A DNA stretch of 64,000 nt from Cephalotus follicularis (GCA_001972305.1 BDDD01001477.1:154796-218795); one strand, 5' to 3'. Counted from the first letter of the stretch, positions 34,333 through 46,556 are shown. Numbers and translations are program-made. The notes: generated by a model from the sequence alone, not told the origin.

Positions 34333-34578
34333 AGATTAATATATTTAATATAATATTTATAAATATTTAATTGATTTAAAAATTTAAATTAGTGATTTAT
34401 AAAATTTTAAAAATATTAATCGGAATGCACTTAAAAGGGATTATGTACATAAGTTAGATTAATATATTTAATATAATATTTATAAATATTTAATTGATTT
34501 AAAATTTTAAATGAGTGATTTATTGAATTTGAAAATTATTAATTACAATGTACTTAATTAAAGTTATTATGCACATAA
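34333..34578. repeat. Tandem duplication of a 123-bp AT-rich unit
   Basis: AGATTAATATATTTAATATA starts at 34333 and again at 34456. The two units remain alignable to the TGCACTTAA/TGTACTTAA region and differ by scattered substitutions. Confidence 0.85.
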
Positions 34579-34712
34579 ATTAGATACATCGATATTATAT
34601 ATAGTTTAAGCTCTCTCTCACTATATATATATATATATATAAAACAAAGTAAATATCTTGGATCACCTTAGATGCTGTATCAGACTTAGGTGTTGGATCA
34701 ACTAAAAAAAAT

Positions 34713-34979
34713 ATACTTACGAGTTATATTTTATAAATCTAATCGTTGGGTTTGATAATCAACATACGTAAATTATATCTATAAATTTTTAAATCGATTG
34801 AATAGTTCTAACTATTTCGTTTTCATATAACAGTCCAATCTATTAGTTTAACGGTTAAAATTGTTATATGATAATGAAATAGTTAGATAATTTTAATTTT
34901 TTTCAAAATTAATATGTATGATCTACATATATAGATTATCAAATAAAACGGATAAATTTGTAAAATATAACTCGTATAC
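34713..34979. repeat. Foldback MITE-like element
   Basis: The left arm ACGAGTTATATTTTATAAAT... through TTTGATAATC is repeated inverted at 34934-34979. Arms are about 45 bp with several mismatches, and a further pair lies inside (ATAGTTCTAACTATTTCG / GAAATAGTTAG). There is no ORF. The solo LTR at 34984 inserted just beyond its right end. Confidence 0.7.
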
Positions 34980-34983
34980 CCGT

Positions 34984-35884
34984 TGTTGATACAGAAATCC
35001 TTCTCTCAACAGTATCCTAGGTGGAGGACTTTGATTTGTTAAGAGAAACGCCTTGTCACTGATGCCTTGAGGAAGAAACTGATCTCGGACACCTGCACAA
35101 GGTAACAATAATGGTGAAGGCCCAGGAGGTTGTTCTCCCGGGGACACTCCGACGCTCAAGTTAGTCAAGTGCAGATGAAATACTGTACTCTCTTGAATGT
35201 AAAAATTGCTGACCTTTATTCAGTCTGTTGAACTTGTATTTATAGTGGAATTTGGTAGCTGTTGGAGCGTGCAGATCGGATCTGATCGTTATCCCCTAGG
35301 AAATGCCGAGGATCTCGGACATTCCCTTATCTCCGCCTATAATGTAGCTACTTTCCTTTGGTAGTAGTTGACTTGAACTCTATCTCTTTGTTTGGATAGG
35401 TACGGATCCCATGGAATCTGGTGAAGATAATCTCCTTATCCTGTAGATAAGGTTGAGGTCCTCCATTATAGGGTAGTATTGACTGTGACATGTCTGTAGA
35501 GGAAAGTAAATCTCTGCTGTGGTTCCGAGGATGGAACAATGTGTGAGTTTGTCCGAGAAAGAGATCCTCAGCTTCTGTATACAGGAGACCGTATCTCCTG
35601 TTCTCCACCTGATAGATACTTTGGGCTGAGGGGGTCCTCGGCCCTTACACCGTGAATATGGTCTTCTGCCTTCAAGTCCGAGGAGTGTCTTCGGACTTGT
35701 GGTCTCAGTGTGTTGTCCTCAAAAAATAATGAACCTCGGCTCTTGGTCCGAGAAGGACATTCTTTGTCATGTGCGTGCTCCTCGGCACGGCCTGTCTGTC
35801 GAGCTTATAACCCCTGATGGACAGTTGGCCAAGTCTGCAGTGGACACGTGTCCTTGCTTTTATAAGCATATTTTTCCTCCATCA
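34984..35884 (-). mobile_element. Solo LTR, Tat-type family, younger subfamily
   Basis: Begins TGTTGATACAG and ends CTCCATCA. Perfect CCCGT duplications lie at 34979-34983 and 35885-35889. It is closely similar to the LTRs of copies B, C and D, with the GGACACGTGTCC box near 35840-35851 and a TATAAATA box (minus strand) near 35237. Confidence 0.92.
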
Positions 35885-36049
35885 CCCGTAAACCTGAACT
35901 AAACGCAACCAAAAAAAGATTGGCTTTTAAAGTCGAGCCGAGAAACGAGAGACCCTTAATAAAAATATCAACAATCTGATATAAAATAGAGATCACCTGA
36001 TGGAACCATCTCCGGGACAAAACCTGATGCAACCTTCTCCAGGACAAAA

Positions 36050-36495
36050 TGATAATTATGTTTAGTGATGCTAGAGTAGATGCTGTAACGAGGAAGAATG
36101 GTTAAAAGGGGGTCAGCCTTAAGATATATATATTACATATGATGCCCACACATAAATAACCCTCCTGTTGAAAAAGTTTTCACCCCAATTTAGCAAGTAA
36201 CGCTTCATCCATCAAAAGCCTCAATCCCAGGCCCCTCGCAACTCTAGGGAGAAGGAGTATTCTTGTTAACTGGATGGGCTTTCAGAGCCTCCGGTCCAAT
36301 TTTTTCAAAACAAATTGCTGTCGCAAATAGATAAAGGTTAGGCCTGAGTTTGCATGATATATGTGGGTATAGCCGAGGTAATGGAATTAACAACAAAGGT
36401 GCGTCCTGCCATATTGCTTTCCATCCTGCCAAACGCTGTTGGATTTTTTCAACCAAACTTCCTTTGAACATACTTATTACCCAACTCATTTGTGG
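36050..36495 (-). pseudogene. LINE (L1-type) reverse transcriptase relic
   Basis: On the minus strand LVEKIQQRLAGWK is followed, after a frame change, by MAGRTFVVNSITSAIPTYIM, the well-conserved stretch after the RT palm in plant L1 elements. Further along are LLMDEALLAKLG and KLFQQEG, matching the usual ALLAKLGWRL..E motif. Stops and at least two frame changes show it is dead. No poly(A) tail or target duplication seen. Confidence 0.75.
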
Positions 36496-37484
36496 TCGGG
36501 TGTTGGATGATTTTTGAGTAATGTCATGACGGGAATCATCGAAATTTTTTATATAATTATTACAGATAAAATTGTTAATACAATGCTATAAATACACAAT
36601 AATTTCATAATATTTGGATTTCATACCGGACATTATCGGGAAATTATTTTTTTTATTGAAGTTATTAACTTTTGTAATGACATACTGTTAAAGGTTAGAT
36701 ATTTAAGATTTAAAGAAAGACTTTATGTTTTCTATTTTAAGAGTTTGACACGTTATCAAGTGTGTTCACCTCCATGTCGGCTGACAAAATTCGTGCGTTC
36801 ACATGTGTATGCCATACAGGTTTGGACATAAAGAGTTCACGACACGGCAATGACATGTGTCGAATTATTACTATTATTTTTGTATAGAGAATTTTGTTTT
36901 TTTTTTAATGTTATTTCATTAATAAACAGATCACTGTTCGATAATAATAGTTAAAACCATAATGATCAAGTAGATAATTCATATATATAAAAACGAGCAA
37001 ACTGCAATCATAATTTTTTTTTGAAAAAATAATAACCAAAAATTATTGTTATACTAAAAACAATATCGATTGAAAATATCGTATTAAGTTTGCATCTGTT
37101 ATAGTCCAATATCATCTCTAAAAAGTAATACATAAATAACGAAAAAATTTGAGACATAATAGATACATATACACACGTTCTTGAGCATAAAGACCAGTAA
37201 CACGCGTATATCGTTGTTATTGATAAGAATTTTGAATGATGTTTGATAAGAAAAAAGAGAGAAGGTAATTAGGATTATTTTTTTGTGTCGAATTAATATT
37301 TTGATTTTTTTTTTAATAAGTGTCACAGTAACATATGTTAAGATTACTTTTATTGATTGATTATTAAATTGAATCAATCAAAAAATATAATATTAATAAC
37401 TATTGATATAATAAAAATAATCAATCAATTAAAAAACAAGAACACGATGCTTTATGACAGGTTTAAATAAAATCTTTAATATTC
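36496..37484. other. AT-rich spacer
   Basis: No gene, RNA or clear element seen between the LINE relic and copy B. Confidence 0.45.
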
Positions 37485-37489
37485 TACTC

Positions 37490-38421
37490 TGTTGATACAG
37501 AAATCCTTCTCTCAACAGTATCCTACGTGGAGGACTTTGATTTGTTAAGAGAAACGCTTTGTCACTGATGCCTTGAGGAAGAAGGTGATCTCGGACACCT
37601 GTACAAAGTAACAACAATGGTGAAGGCTCAGGAGGTTGTTCTCCCGGGGGCACTCCGACGCTCAAGTTAGTCAAGTACAGATGAAATATTATACTCTCTT
37701 GAATGTAAAAATTGCTGACCTTTGTTCAGTGTGTTGAACTTGTATTTATAGTGGAATTTGATAACTGATTGAGCGTGTAAATCGGATGTGATCATTATCC
37801 CCTAGGAAATGCCGAGGATCTCGGACATTCCCTTATCTCCACCAGTAATGTCGCCGTTTTCCTTTATCTCTCCCTTAATTATCTCCTCTTTCCTTTTGTT
37901 GTAGTTGATTGGGATTCAATCTCTTTATTTGGATAAGTGTGGATCCCGTGAATTCAGGTACAGATAACTACCTTATCCCGTAGATAAGGCTAGAGTCCAC
38001 CGTAATAGAATTGTAGAAGAAATCAACTATGATACTGTTGCCGAGGTCATGGTCCTCTTAATCCGAGGACAAATGTAGTTTAAATATGTCCGAGATGGAG
38101 TTTCCCAGTCTCTATGTAGAGGAGACCGTATCTCCTGTTCTCCACCTGATAGACACTTCGGGCCGAGGGAGTCCTCGGCCATTACACCGTGAATATAGTC
38201 TTCTGCCTTTGAGTCCGAGGAGTGTCCTCGGACTTGTGGTCTCAGTGTGTTGCCCTCAAAGAGTAATGGTCCTCGGCTCTTTGTCCGAGAAGGACATTTT
38301 TTGTCATGTGTGTGCTCCTCGGCACGGCCTATCTGTCAAGTTTGCAATCCCCGATGGACAACTGGTCAAGTCTGCAGTGGACACGTGTCCTTGCTATTAT
38401 AAGCATATTTTTCCTCCATCA
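37490..38421 (-). repeat. 3' LTR of copy B (left in this view)
   Basis: TGTTGATACAG...CTCCATCA. It contains the hairpins GGCCGAGG/CCTCGGCC (38161-38180) and AGTCCGAGGA-GTG-TCCTCGGACT (38212-38234), and GGACACGTGTCC near 38379. Confidence 0.95.
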
Positions 38422-38438
38422 TATGCCCCCCTGGTCCT
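38422..38438 (-). promoter_or_regulatory. Polypurine tract of copy B
   Basis: The minus strand reads GACCAGGGGGGCATA directly before the 3' LTR, the plus-strand priming site for reverse transcription. The same tract is next to the LTRs in C and D. Confidence 0.75.
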
Positions 38439-38828
38439 TGTTCTCTGAGCTTGGTCAGAGGAGCAGGACCAGAGTTGAGAGCCGTGGCCCAGGCAAGACT
38501 CCTCTGCAATATTTCTTGGTAGCTCTTCCTTATAAAAATGGGCTGAGGACGAGAGTGTTGCCTCTATTGTTCCTCTGACACATAACCTGGTCTGCTTGGT
38601 CTGAGGACTAGCGCTTGACCTTTGATCTGCCCTCAATCCTATCCACAAGCCTCGAGTATTGAACCGTTATGTCTATCATTGAAGTTGCGTATTGAGTACG
38701 CTTGACACGTGGCATGCACAGAGCAATTCCCGCATCTGCCTTTTCGTTTCTCGCGCTTGATTTGACGGTCAGTCTTCTCACCGTTGGATCTGATGTGAGG
38801 TGGATGACCAGGATCCGAGGAAAGGGCC

Positions 38829-38835
38829 TATAAAA
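38829..38835 (+). promoter_or_regulatory. TATA box of the accessory gene in copy B
   Basis: TATAAAA in GGGCCTATAAAACC, about 200 bases before the ATG. It faces away from the 3' LTR and is shared with copy C. A GTAAGT (38959) to CCCAG (about 38990) pair in between may be a 5' UTR intron. Confidence 0.5.
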
Positions 38836-39027
38836 CCTTTTGTTCTTCACACAATACAACTTTCGCTTCTTCTAAATTCACAGTGCTTTTTGAGAGCTTT
38901 TTGAGTCTGCAGTGTCTTCAATCTTCTTCTTCTTCAACTCTTCGAATCAAAAACTTTTGGTAAGTTTCTACCCACTTTCTTGTTTTCCCAGATTGTTTTC
39001 TTCTTTCTGTTATTTCCTCTTCTTTTA

Positions 39028-39779
39028 ATGGCTAGTCAAGAACTATCTTCTGGGTCTTCTTCTTCTTCTCCTTCCCCCCTGTCCATTGCACCTTTGGCTA
39101 TGGTGATTCCCCTCGCTGAGAGGCCAAGTGATGTGGAAGGTAGCCTAGGGGCTGTGGTGGGTGACCCTGTTGCACCCACTGCAGAGGCCAATCCTCTGCC
39201 TGAGGATTGTGCCTTTGGTTTAAGCAAACTTAGTCAAGCCGAGGTCAAAAGGCTTACCAGAAAGTATAATCTCCCTCGTGGGTTGACCTTCAGTATTCCT
39301 AAGGATCCTCGGGTAGTTACTAAGAGCCGAGAAGGCCTTTTTGTGGTCTTCGAAGCTGCTCTTTCCCATGGTCTGAGGGTCCCTGTTCCCTCCTTCGCCA
39401 TCTCGGTCCTCCTTAGCTTTAGTCTTCATCCTTCTCTTCTTCAACCTCAATCTTGGGGCTTCATGATAGGTTTCTTAGTTAGATGCATAGAGTCCGAGGT
39501 GGCAGCCACTATGAATCTCTTCAAGGAGTTTCATGTCATCTCGGCCACCCCCAAAACAAACAGATATTTTTTCAAGTCCCGTTCTGGGGTTAAAAAACTT
39601 CTTCTCAACCCCACCCAATCAATAAAAAACTGGAGAAGGAAATATTTTCTGATAAAGGATTTTGAGGGATTCATTCCCTCTCCTTGGTGCACGTCCTTGG
39701 ACGTTACATCTTTGAACCGAAAGTCTCGCCTGTCCACGGCTGAGAAAATAGGACTTAGTAAGCTCCTGGCTCTTGAGCC
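39028..39779 (+). pseudogene. Antisense accessory gene, copy B: exon 1 open, 3' exons deleted
   Basis: Starts MASQELSSGSSSSSPSP. A Ser/Pro and Ala-rich head of about 60 residues is followed by the conserved core (LTRKYNLPRGLTFSIP, EGLFVVFEAALSHGLRVP, HPSLLQPQSWGFMIGFLVRC, KSRSGVKKLLLNPTQSIKNW). This exon has no internal stop, unlike copies A and C. At LALEP (39779) it is cut by the deletion junction, and the frame runs on for 28 residues through reversed RT sequence to 39864. The core matches the 'putative gypsy type transposon' family, of unknown role. No host gene is involved. Confidence 0.75.
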
Positions 39780-42756
39780 TAGTTATGAATGCTGTCTTCT
39801 CTTCATCCGGTCTATGCATTGGGATTTGATTGTACCCCGAATAAGCATCCAAGAAGCTCAGTAATCTATAGTCCGAGGTTGCATCCACCAGCTGATCTAT
39901 CTTCGGGAGAGGGAAGTTATCTTTAGGGCAGGCTTTGTTGAGGTCCGTGAAGTCTATGCACATCCTCCATTTCCCATTGGCTTTCTTGACTAACACAAGA
40001 TTTGCTAGCCAGTCCGAGTAGTGCACTTCTCGGATAAAGCCTGCCTGTAACAATTTGCTCACCTCCTCGGCTATTGCTTGTTGCCTCTCAGGGGCAAAGT
40101 TCCTCTTCTTCTGTCTGATCGGTGGCCTGGATGGATCCACACTTAGCTTGTGAACCATCACATCTGGACTGATGCCAGGGACCTCCTCTGTCGACCATGC
40201 AAACACATCCTTATTGTCACGGAGGAATGTTATTAATTCCTCTTTCTCCGCCTCCCCAAGTTGTGAGCCGACTTGGAGTACTCTCTCTGTGTTGCCCTCT
40301 TCCACGGGCACTTGAAGGACGTCCTCTACTGGTTGTGGACGCTCAGGTTCCATGTCCCCTCTGAGCTCCACATTTGCTATGGTAAGGACCTTGCCTTTAC
40401 CCTTATCAGTGATGGCGGTTTTGTAACATCTCCTCGCCACCTCTTGATCTCCTCTGACTTCCCCCACACCAAACCTTGTGGGGAATTTCATCAGTAACTG
40501 CCTCGTAGACACTATGGCCTCCAACAAATTCAGACCTGGTCGCCATATTATTGCATTGTAAGGGCTTAAGGTGTCCACTACCAGGAACGTCATCTCTACC
40601 TGAGTCTGACGTGGGGCCGTGCCTGCAACCACGGACAGGTTGATTGATCCCAGAGGATGGATCGTGTCACCTGCAAATCCAACCAGTGGGGTTTTAACTG
40701 GCTTCAGCTGGTCGACTGGTATCCTCAGCTGATCAAATGCGTGCTTGTACAGGATATCAGCCGAGCTGCCATTATCAATAAGAATCCTTTTCATGGTAAA
40801 GAGCTCTACCAGAAGGGTGACCACCACTAGATCGTCGTGAGGAAGACGTACTCCCTCATAGTCCGCCTCCGAGAAGGATATCACCTCCTCATCTCCTCCA
40901 ATTCTGAGCCTTTTGCTGTGAGGAACTTGTTGCACAGCAAGGGACTGTCTCCCATAGGCCTTTCTTGCATTCGAGTCGTCGCCCCCAGACGCGACCCCCC
41001 CAGAGATGGTGTGGATGACACCTCTGGGTTGTTGTTGTTGTTGCTCCTCCTGCTGCTGAGGAGCCTCTTCTCTTCTCTGATCTCTTCTTCCTTGAGGAGC
41101 ATCTCTATCAATATACTTGCGCAAATGTCCCTTCCTAATCAGATCCTCAATCTGATTTTTTAGCTGCCTGCACTCCTCTGTATCGTGGCCATGGTCACGA
41201 TGGTAGCGGCAGTACTTCTCTACACTTCTGTTCTCTGCCGGGGCCCTCATCTTCTCGGGCCACTGGAAAGGGACCTTGTCTTGCTCCACTGTAAGTATTT
41301 TAGTTCGTGTATCCAGGAGGGGAACAAAGGTATTGTAGGATGGTATTGGTGCTCCACCCCTGGATGTTCCCTCTCGCCTAGAAAGCTTGTGTCTGAGGTC
41401 TCCCTTGGACAGGTCTGACCTCTCCTTCCTCTTCTCTCTTCTCTCGGGAGCATTTCGTGAATGCTCCCTTCTCTCCTCCTGTTGGCCAGTCCATGGCGCC
41501 TTCTGCTTTCTGGCCACCATCTCTTCCTCGGCATTGACATACCTCTCTGCCCTTTTCAACAACTCTGCCATATCCTTTGCCGGCCTCTTGAGAAGGGAGA
41601 AAGTGAATTTCGAGTTGCTTCTCAGCCCATTATTCAAGGCTGCCAGAGCAAAGGATGGCTCCAGGTCTTTCACTGTAAGAGATTCTTTGTTGAACCTGGT
41701 GAGGTAATCTCTCAACGTCTCATCCTTACCCTGCACCACGTTGATAAGGTGGGTAGAGTTCCTCCTCTGCGTGGTGCTGTTGAGGAACTTCGTCACAAAT
41801 AGCTCCGTAAACTGATCAAAGTTCTTCACTGAGTTCTTGGCCAAGGTGAAGTACAATGCTTGGGCAGCTCCGACCAGAGTCATTGGGAATCCTCGGCAGA
41901 GCATGGCGTCCGAGGCTTGATACAGCCACATAGCCTGGATATATGAGCGCACATGCTGGATGGGGTCCGTGGACCCATCGTACTTATCAAGATTTGGGTT
42001 TCGAAACCCACTGGGGACCGGCTCGGCTGTGATCTCGGCCGTGAAGGGGTGAGCATTGATGTTTTGCACCTCGGATAGGTGCCCCCCATGCCGTTCCGCT
42101 CTTCCAAACCTCCTTTCTAGGTCAGCAAGCCTTCTATTCACTGCCTGCTCCACCTCTTCAATATTCCTTACTCTGCTGGAGACATGTGACCCTCCGGCCA
42201 ATGAGGCTGGGGGATTAACCCTACTTCCTCGGACAGTTCCAGCTCTGCGCGGGGCATTAGAACGCACTTGTGCCTCCTCTGCTCCCCTGTCCTGCTGCCG
42301 AGGATCCACATCCATAGGCTGATGCTGGAGGTGTCCTCTCCTGGGATCGTTGGGATGATCCCTTGCAGTCGAGGACTCTGCTCTATGAGATGCATTGATC
42401 TCAGGCCTCCTTCCCAGGGGGTTATTGTCCCCTGACCGCCCAAGGGGAAGTTCATCTCCCCTCGGCGGGTTTCGCCTGGCACCACGTGGGTGCCTTGTCT
42501 CCACCTCTGGCCTATGGGGGCCAGATACTCCTCGGACCACCGGCTGAGCGGGCCCTGCTTGCTGTTGTTGGTTGGCTAAAGTTGTGACCAACCGATCTGT
42601 GACACGCTCCAATCCTTGGAGGAATTGGTTGAGTTGCTCCCCTGTAACGGGAGCTGGATTTTGTGCCGCTATTTGAACGGCTTCTGGTGGAGGAGCTGCA
42701 ACCTCTTCCTGTCGGCTGCGAGTGGCTCCAACTTGGGTGTTCTTCCTTGGAGGCAT
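39780..42756 (-). pseudogene. gag-pol of copy B, truncated in reverse transcriptase
   Basis: One open frame of about 990 residues. It starts MPPRKNTQVGATRSRQEE, just inside the PBS. Gag occupies about residues 1-560, with the capsid-like region around RNPNLDKYDGSTDPIQHVRS and the knuckle CRYHRDHGHDTEEC near 515-530. Aspartic protease DNGSSADILY is near 660. RT starts near 890 (GFIREVHYSDWLANLVLVKK) and carries the first palm Asp in FLDAYSGYNQI. It is cut just after EEKTAFIT, before the YxDD catalytic motif. The frame then continues about 50 residues into antisense accessory sequence (to 39619). Gag could still be made; no active RT or integrase can. Confidence 0.88.
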
Positions 42757-42783
42757 GATTGCTGATGACTTCTCGTAGCGTTT

Positions 42784-42801
42784 CCCACAGACGGCGCCAA
42801 C
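42784..42801 (-). promoter_or_regulatory. Primer binding site region of copy B
   Basis: The minus strand reads GTTGGCGCCGTCTGTGGG immediately after the 5' LTR end, a familiar tRNA-priming sequence for Tat-like plant elements. The same sequence is in copy C at 53952-53969. Confidence 0.7.
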
Positions 42802-43732
42802 TGTTGATACAGAAATCCTTCTCTCAACAGTATCCTACGTGGAGGACTTTGATTTGTTAAGAGAAACGCTTTGTCACTGATGCCTTGAGGAAGAAGGTGA
42901 TCTCGGACACCTGCACAAAGTAACAACAATGGTGAAGGCCCAGGAGGTTGTTCTCCCGGGGACACTCCGACGCTCAAGTTAGTCAAGTGCAGATGAAATA
43001 TTATACTCTCTTGAATGTAAAAATTGCTGACCTTTGTTCAGTGTGTTGAACTTGTATTTATAGTGGAATTTGATAACTGATTGAGCGTGTAAATCGGATG
43101 TGATCATTATCCCCTAGGAAATGCCGAGGATCTCGGACATTCCCTTATCTCCACCAGTAATGTCGCCGTTTTCCTTTATCTCTCCCTTAATTATCTCCTC
43201 TTTCCTTTTGTTGTAGTTGATTGGGATTCAATCTCTTTATTTGGATAAGTGTGGATCCCGTGAATTCAGGTACAGATAACTACTTTATCCCGTAGATAAG
43301 GCTAGAGTCCACCGTAATAGAATTGTAGAAGAAATCAACTATGATACTGTTGCCGAGGTCATGGTCCTCTTAATCCGAGGACAAATGTAGTTTAAATATG
43401 TCCGAGATGGAGCTTCCAGTCTCTATGTAGAGGAGACCGTATCTCCTGTTCTCCACCTGATAGACACTTCGGGCCGAGGGAGTCCTCGGCCATTACACCG
43501 TGAATATAGTCTTCTGCCTTTGAGTCCGAGGAGTGTCCTCGGACTTGTGGTCTCAGTGTGTTGCCCTCAAAGAGTAATGGTCCTCGGCTCTTTGTCCGAG
43601 AAGGACATTTTTTGTCATGTGTGTGCTCCTCGGCACGGCCTATCTGTCAAGTTTGCAATCCCCGATGGACAACTGGTCAAGTCTGCAGTGGACACGTGTC
43701 CTTGCTATTATAAGCATATTTTTCCTCCATCG
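42802..43732 (-). repeat. 5' LTR of copy B (right in this view)
   Basis: TATAAATA at 43055-43062 (minus strand) fits the U3 promoter that drives genomic RNA leftward through gag-pol. The outermost base has changed (CCATCG instead of CCATCA). Confidence 0.95.
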
Positions 43733-43737
43733 TACTC

Positions 43738-46010
43738 CATTATATTATACTCCATTATCAACATTTTTTTATTATAGGTATCTTAGTATCAGATGAAAGC
43801 CCAAGAAAAGAAATTTTAACACTGTGGCCACTACCGCGTGTAAGAATTATTGTAATTGCCCATGCTATGTTGCTTGCTTAAAATGGCAATCAATCATAGA
43901 TGGACATCAACATAAAATTTGACTTTTTAAGTGGTAAATAGGAGACCAAAATAGACCCAATCCGACTTCATATAGTGGTGTCGGTTCTATATGTTTGGTT
44001 CATTGGTTGGGTGGTGTATGCCAAAAAGCAGTCTATATTCAAATAATTTATAAAAAAAAAATGAAAAAGTAATTTAAGAAAGGTAGTCAAATATACAAAC
44101 CCACTTAACAATATAGGATAACGTTGCCACAAGTAAGACTGCAAGAGGCTATGGTTTTCATTATGGGATAGAAGTTATGCGAGTTTCATTAAAATGATTT
44201 TTTTATGCCACAATTTCGGTGCACTTTTTAGATTAAGGGGCCAAAATCAATGTTGAAAGAAACTTAAAATACCTATAGGTCTTGGTTTAATTTGATTTCG
44301 GTGCTGATATATTATATATGATCAATGAAGTGATCAATTTGTTTTTGTCATCTGACCAAGAAGATCTCATCTTTTGACCTTTTTTTTAATTAAATTAGTG
44401 TCAACTAACGTGGATGCTTTCTCAAAATTTGACAAGTATGTTATGGTTACACAGCGAACTCCACTAAAGTAATAAAAACTTGAGTGTCAGTCGTAATCCA
44501 TTACGAGTATAAAGTGGGTGATTAAACCAATGATGTTTGGTTTTGTCTTTGAGAAGTTGGGGTCCCGAAGATAGTATGCTATGGAACTCACACGTACCCT
44601 AAAGCAAATTAGCAAACTGATAGTGGTAGGTTATGCGAGGAAGTTACACTTACACATATAATGTGGTTGACAGGTTGAGTCACCCACACGAAACTTGGCA
44701 CTGTGGCTCAGTTTTGGGAATATTGTTGGTGTTATTCTTTATTTTGAGCGAAATGTTTGATAATGCCATATTAAAATCTAAGTTTAATTTGTGGGAATTA
44801 ATTTGATCGTTAAAACACTTAAAACCGATAAATAAATCAACGAAACACAAATTAACAAACTGGAATCTATAATAAAGATATTATATCAAATAGGCGGCAA
44901 GTATTCCTCTCATTTGTTTCAAACATGTAGCTCTTAGATGAGTATAGAAAATAAAGTTACATAAATAAGAAAGGGAATCTAATGAGACAAAATATGCAAC
45001 CTAGTAGTTATTTTTATCATGCCATACTAAGCTTAATAGCTAAAATTAATCATAACTCATATATGCAAAGTGAAATCTGTTAACTCATACAAAATAGATC
45101 ACTAAAATATAATTAGACCACAAACGACTCACACGAATCACTATTCTATAATTTAGAATTTAGAAAATATATCAACAATTAATAGAAGCTCAATATTTTA
45201 TAAATATTTTCTACATAATTTTCTATAACGTAATCAGGTGAATCTAATATTATAAAAGATTAAGGAAAATTAGTACTTATATCGTGAAACTTATAATCCA
45301 TTGAATAAAAAAAGGATATAATTATCTTGATACAGATAAAAAGGAAATCCAACCTTTTTTTTTTGGATAAAAAGGATATCCAACTTTGGCATGACTTTGT
45401 GAACTTATTATTTGGCATGACTTTGTTATATGCAATTTTGCTCGATGGAAGGAGATGACAGTAAACTTTTATGATATCACACTGCAAGTGTTTGATACGC
45501 AATTTTTCTTGGAAGTGTTTCATACTTCCATATTTGTTAGAGTTAAAATTTTAAAAATTTGTATAAACGTGAACTCAAATTTAATGATTAGATTTATAAA
45601 ATATTAATTATAAATATACGAAATACTGGTAGGATGAAATTTTTATACCTGTGAGGTTAGTATTGTTCATATCATATTGTCTATTTTGCTTATAACTAAT
45701 ATATTTTTAGTTTAATCAAAATTTAAAAAATTTAAGTCGAAAACTGAACCAAAGTTAATTCGATTCTTCAATTTTTATACCAAATTACACAAAAAAAACC
45801 AATTAATAACGAAACCAAACTCAAAAATTTGTTTTGGTTCAATTCAATTTTTCGGGAAAAAATGAACACCGTTAGGTGTATAAGAGTTTATAGCGATTGA
45901 GAGTTTTCATCCTGTTTTATTGTGTTATACGCTTTGCTAGTTAGGCATGACCAACAATAGGAAAGCTTGTCCCGTGGCTATGCTTTTGATTGTTGATGTA
46001 AATTAGGCGT
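43738..46010. other. AT-rich spacer
   Basis: No gene seen. The minus ORF at 45260-45523 has no motif and AT-rich codons, and I do not call it. Confidence 0.45.
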
Positions 46011-46556
46011 TGTTGATGCATAAATCTTTCCTTCAACAGTATCCCACGTGTAAGGGCTTGATTTATTTTGAGAAACGCTGAAATCTGTCCGAGAAAGAGT
46101 ATTTGTTGACTGGTAATCCTGCACAAGTAGAAGAGAAGGGTAAAAGGTCGGGGACACTCCGACGCTCTAGTTAGTGATTGCACAGAGAGTATGGTATTGT
46201 TTTTAGTGCTAAAATGGCTGACCTCTGTATTGATTGTAAAACTGGTATTTATAGACCTTCGAGTCACTGTTAAGCATCTAATCAGGAGTTGGTTACCCTT
46301 AGAGGAAATACGTGAGAGGTCCTAGCATTTCCCTTGATCTCCTCCCCATTTGGTGACTATGACGACATGCCAATCTATAGACTAGGTGGCTGAGACGACA
46401 TGCCAGTCTGCAGGTTAGGTGGCTGTGACGGTGTATTAGTCTCTTTTCTCTCTTTGATGTGATGGCAGGCCACGTATCCAGGCCCTGGAGTGACATCTGT
46501 CTTCCTATCTTCGAGGCATGTGCCATTATACTTAAAAAATGATTTTTCCCATATCA
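46011..46556 (-). mobile_element. Old, shortened LTR of the Tat-type family
   Basis: Begins TGTTGATGCATAAATC, holds ACACTCCGACGCTC and TATAAATA (minus strand), and ends CCCATATCA. It is about 550 bp and lacks the CCTCGG-rich middle of the other copies. Flanking 5-mers (GGCGT, TGAAC) do not match. It is closest to copy A and to 33454-34285. Confidence 0.75.

Larger units (their letters stand above)
37490..43732 (-). mobile_element. Tat-type Ty3/gypsy retrotransposon, copy B (large internal deletion)
   Basis: LTRs at 37490-38421 and 42802-43732 are nearly identical (I count under ten differences). They are flanked by TACTC duplications (37485-37489 and 43733-43737). Reading on the minus strand: 5' LTR, PBS-like TGGCGCCGTCTGTGGG, gag, protease and the first part of RT. 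A junction near 39779 then follows, then the accessory gene in the opposite direction, the polypurine tract and the 3' LTR. The rest of RT, RNase H, integrase and the 3' half of the accessory gene are gone. Young, but non-autonomous. Confidence 0.95.

Noticed and set aside
41185..42322. Plus-strand ORFs across gag-pol of copy B
   Set aside because: They are shadows of the gag-pol frame, rich in Leu/Ser/Cys from reversed codons, and unlike the accessory gene have no promoter or homology between copies beyond the gag itself.
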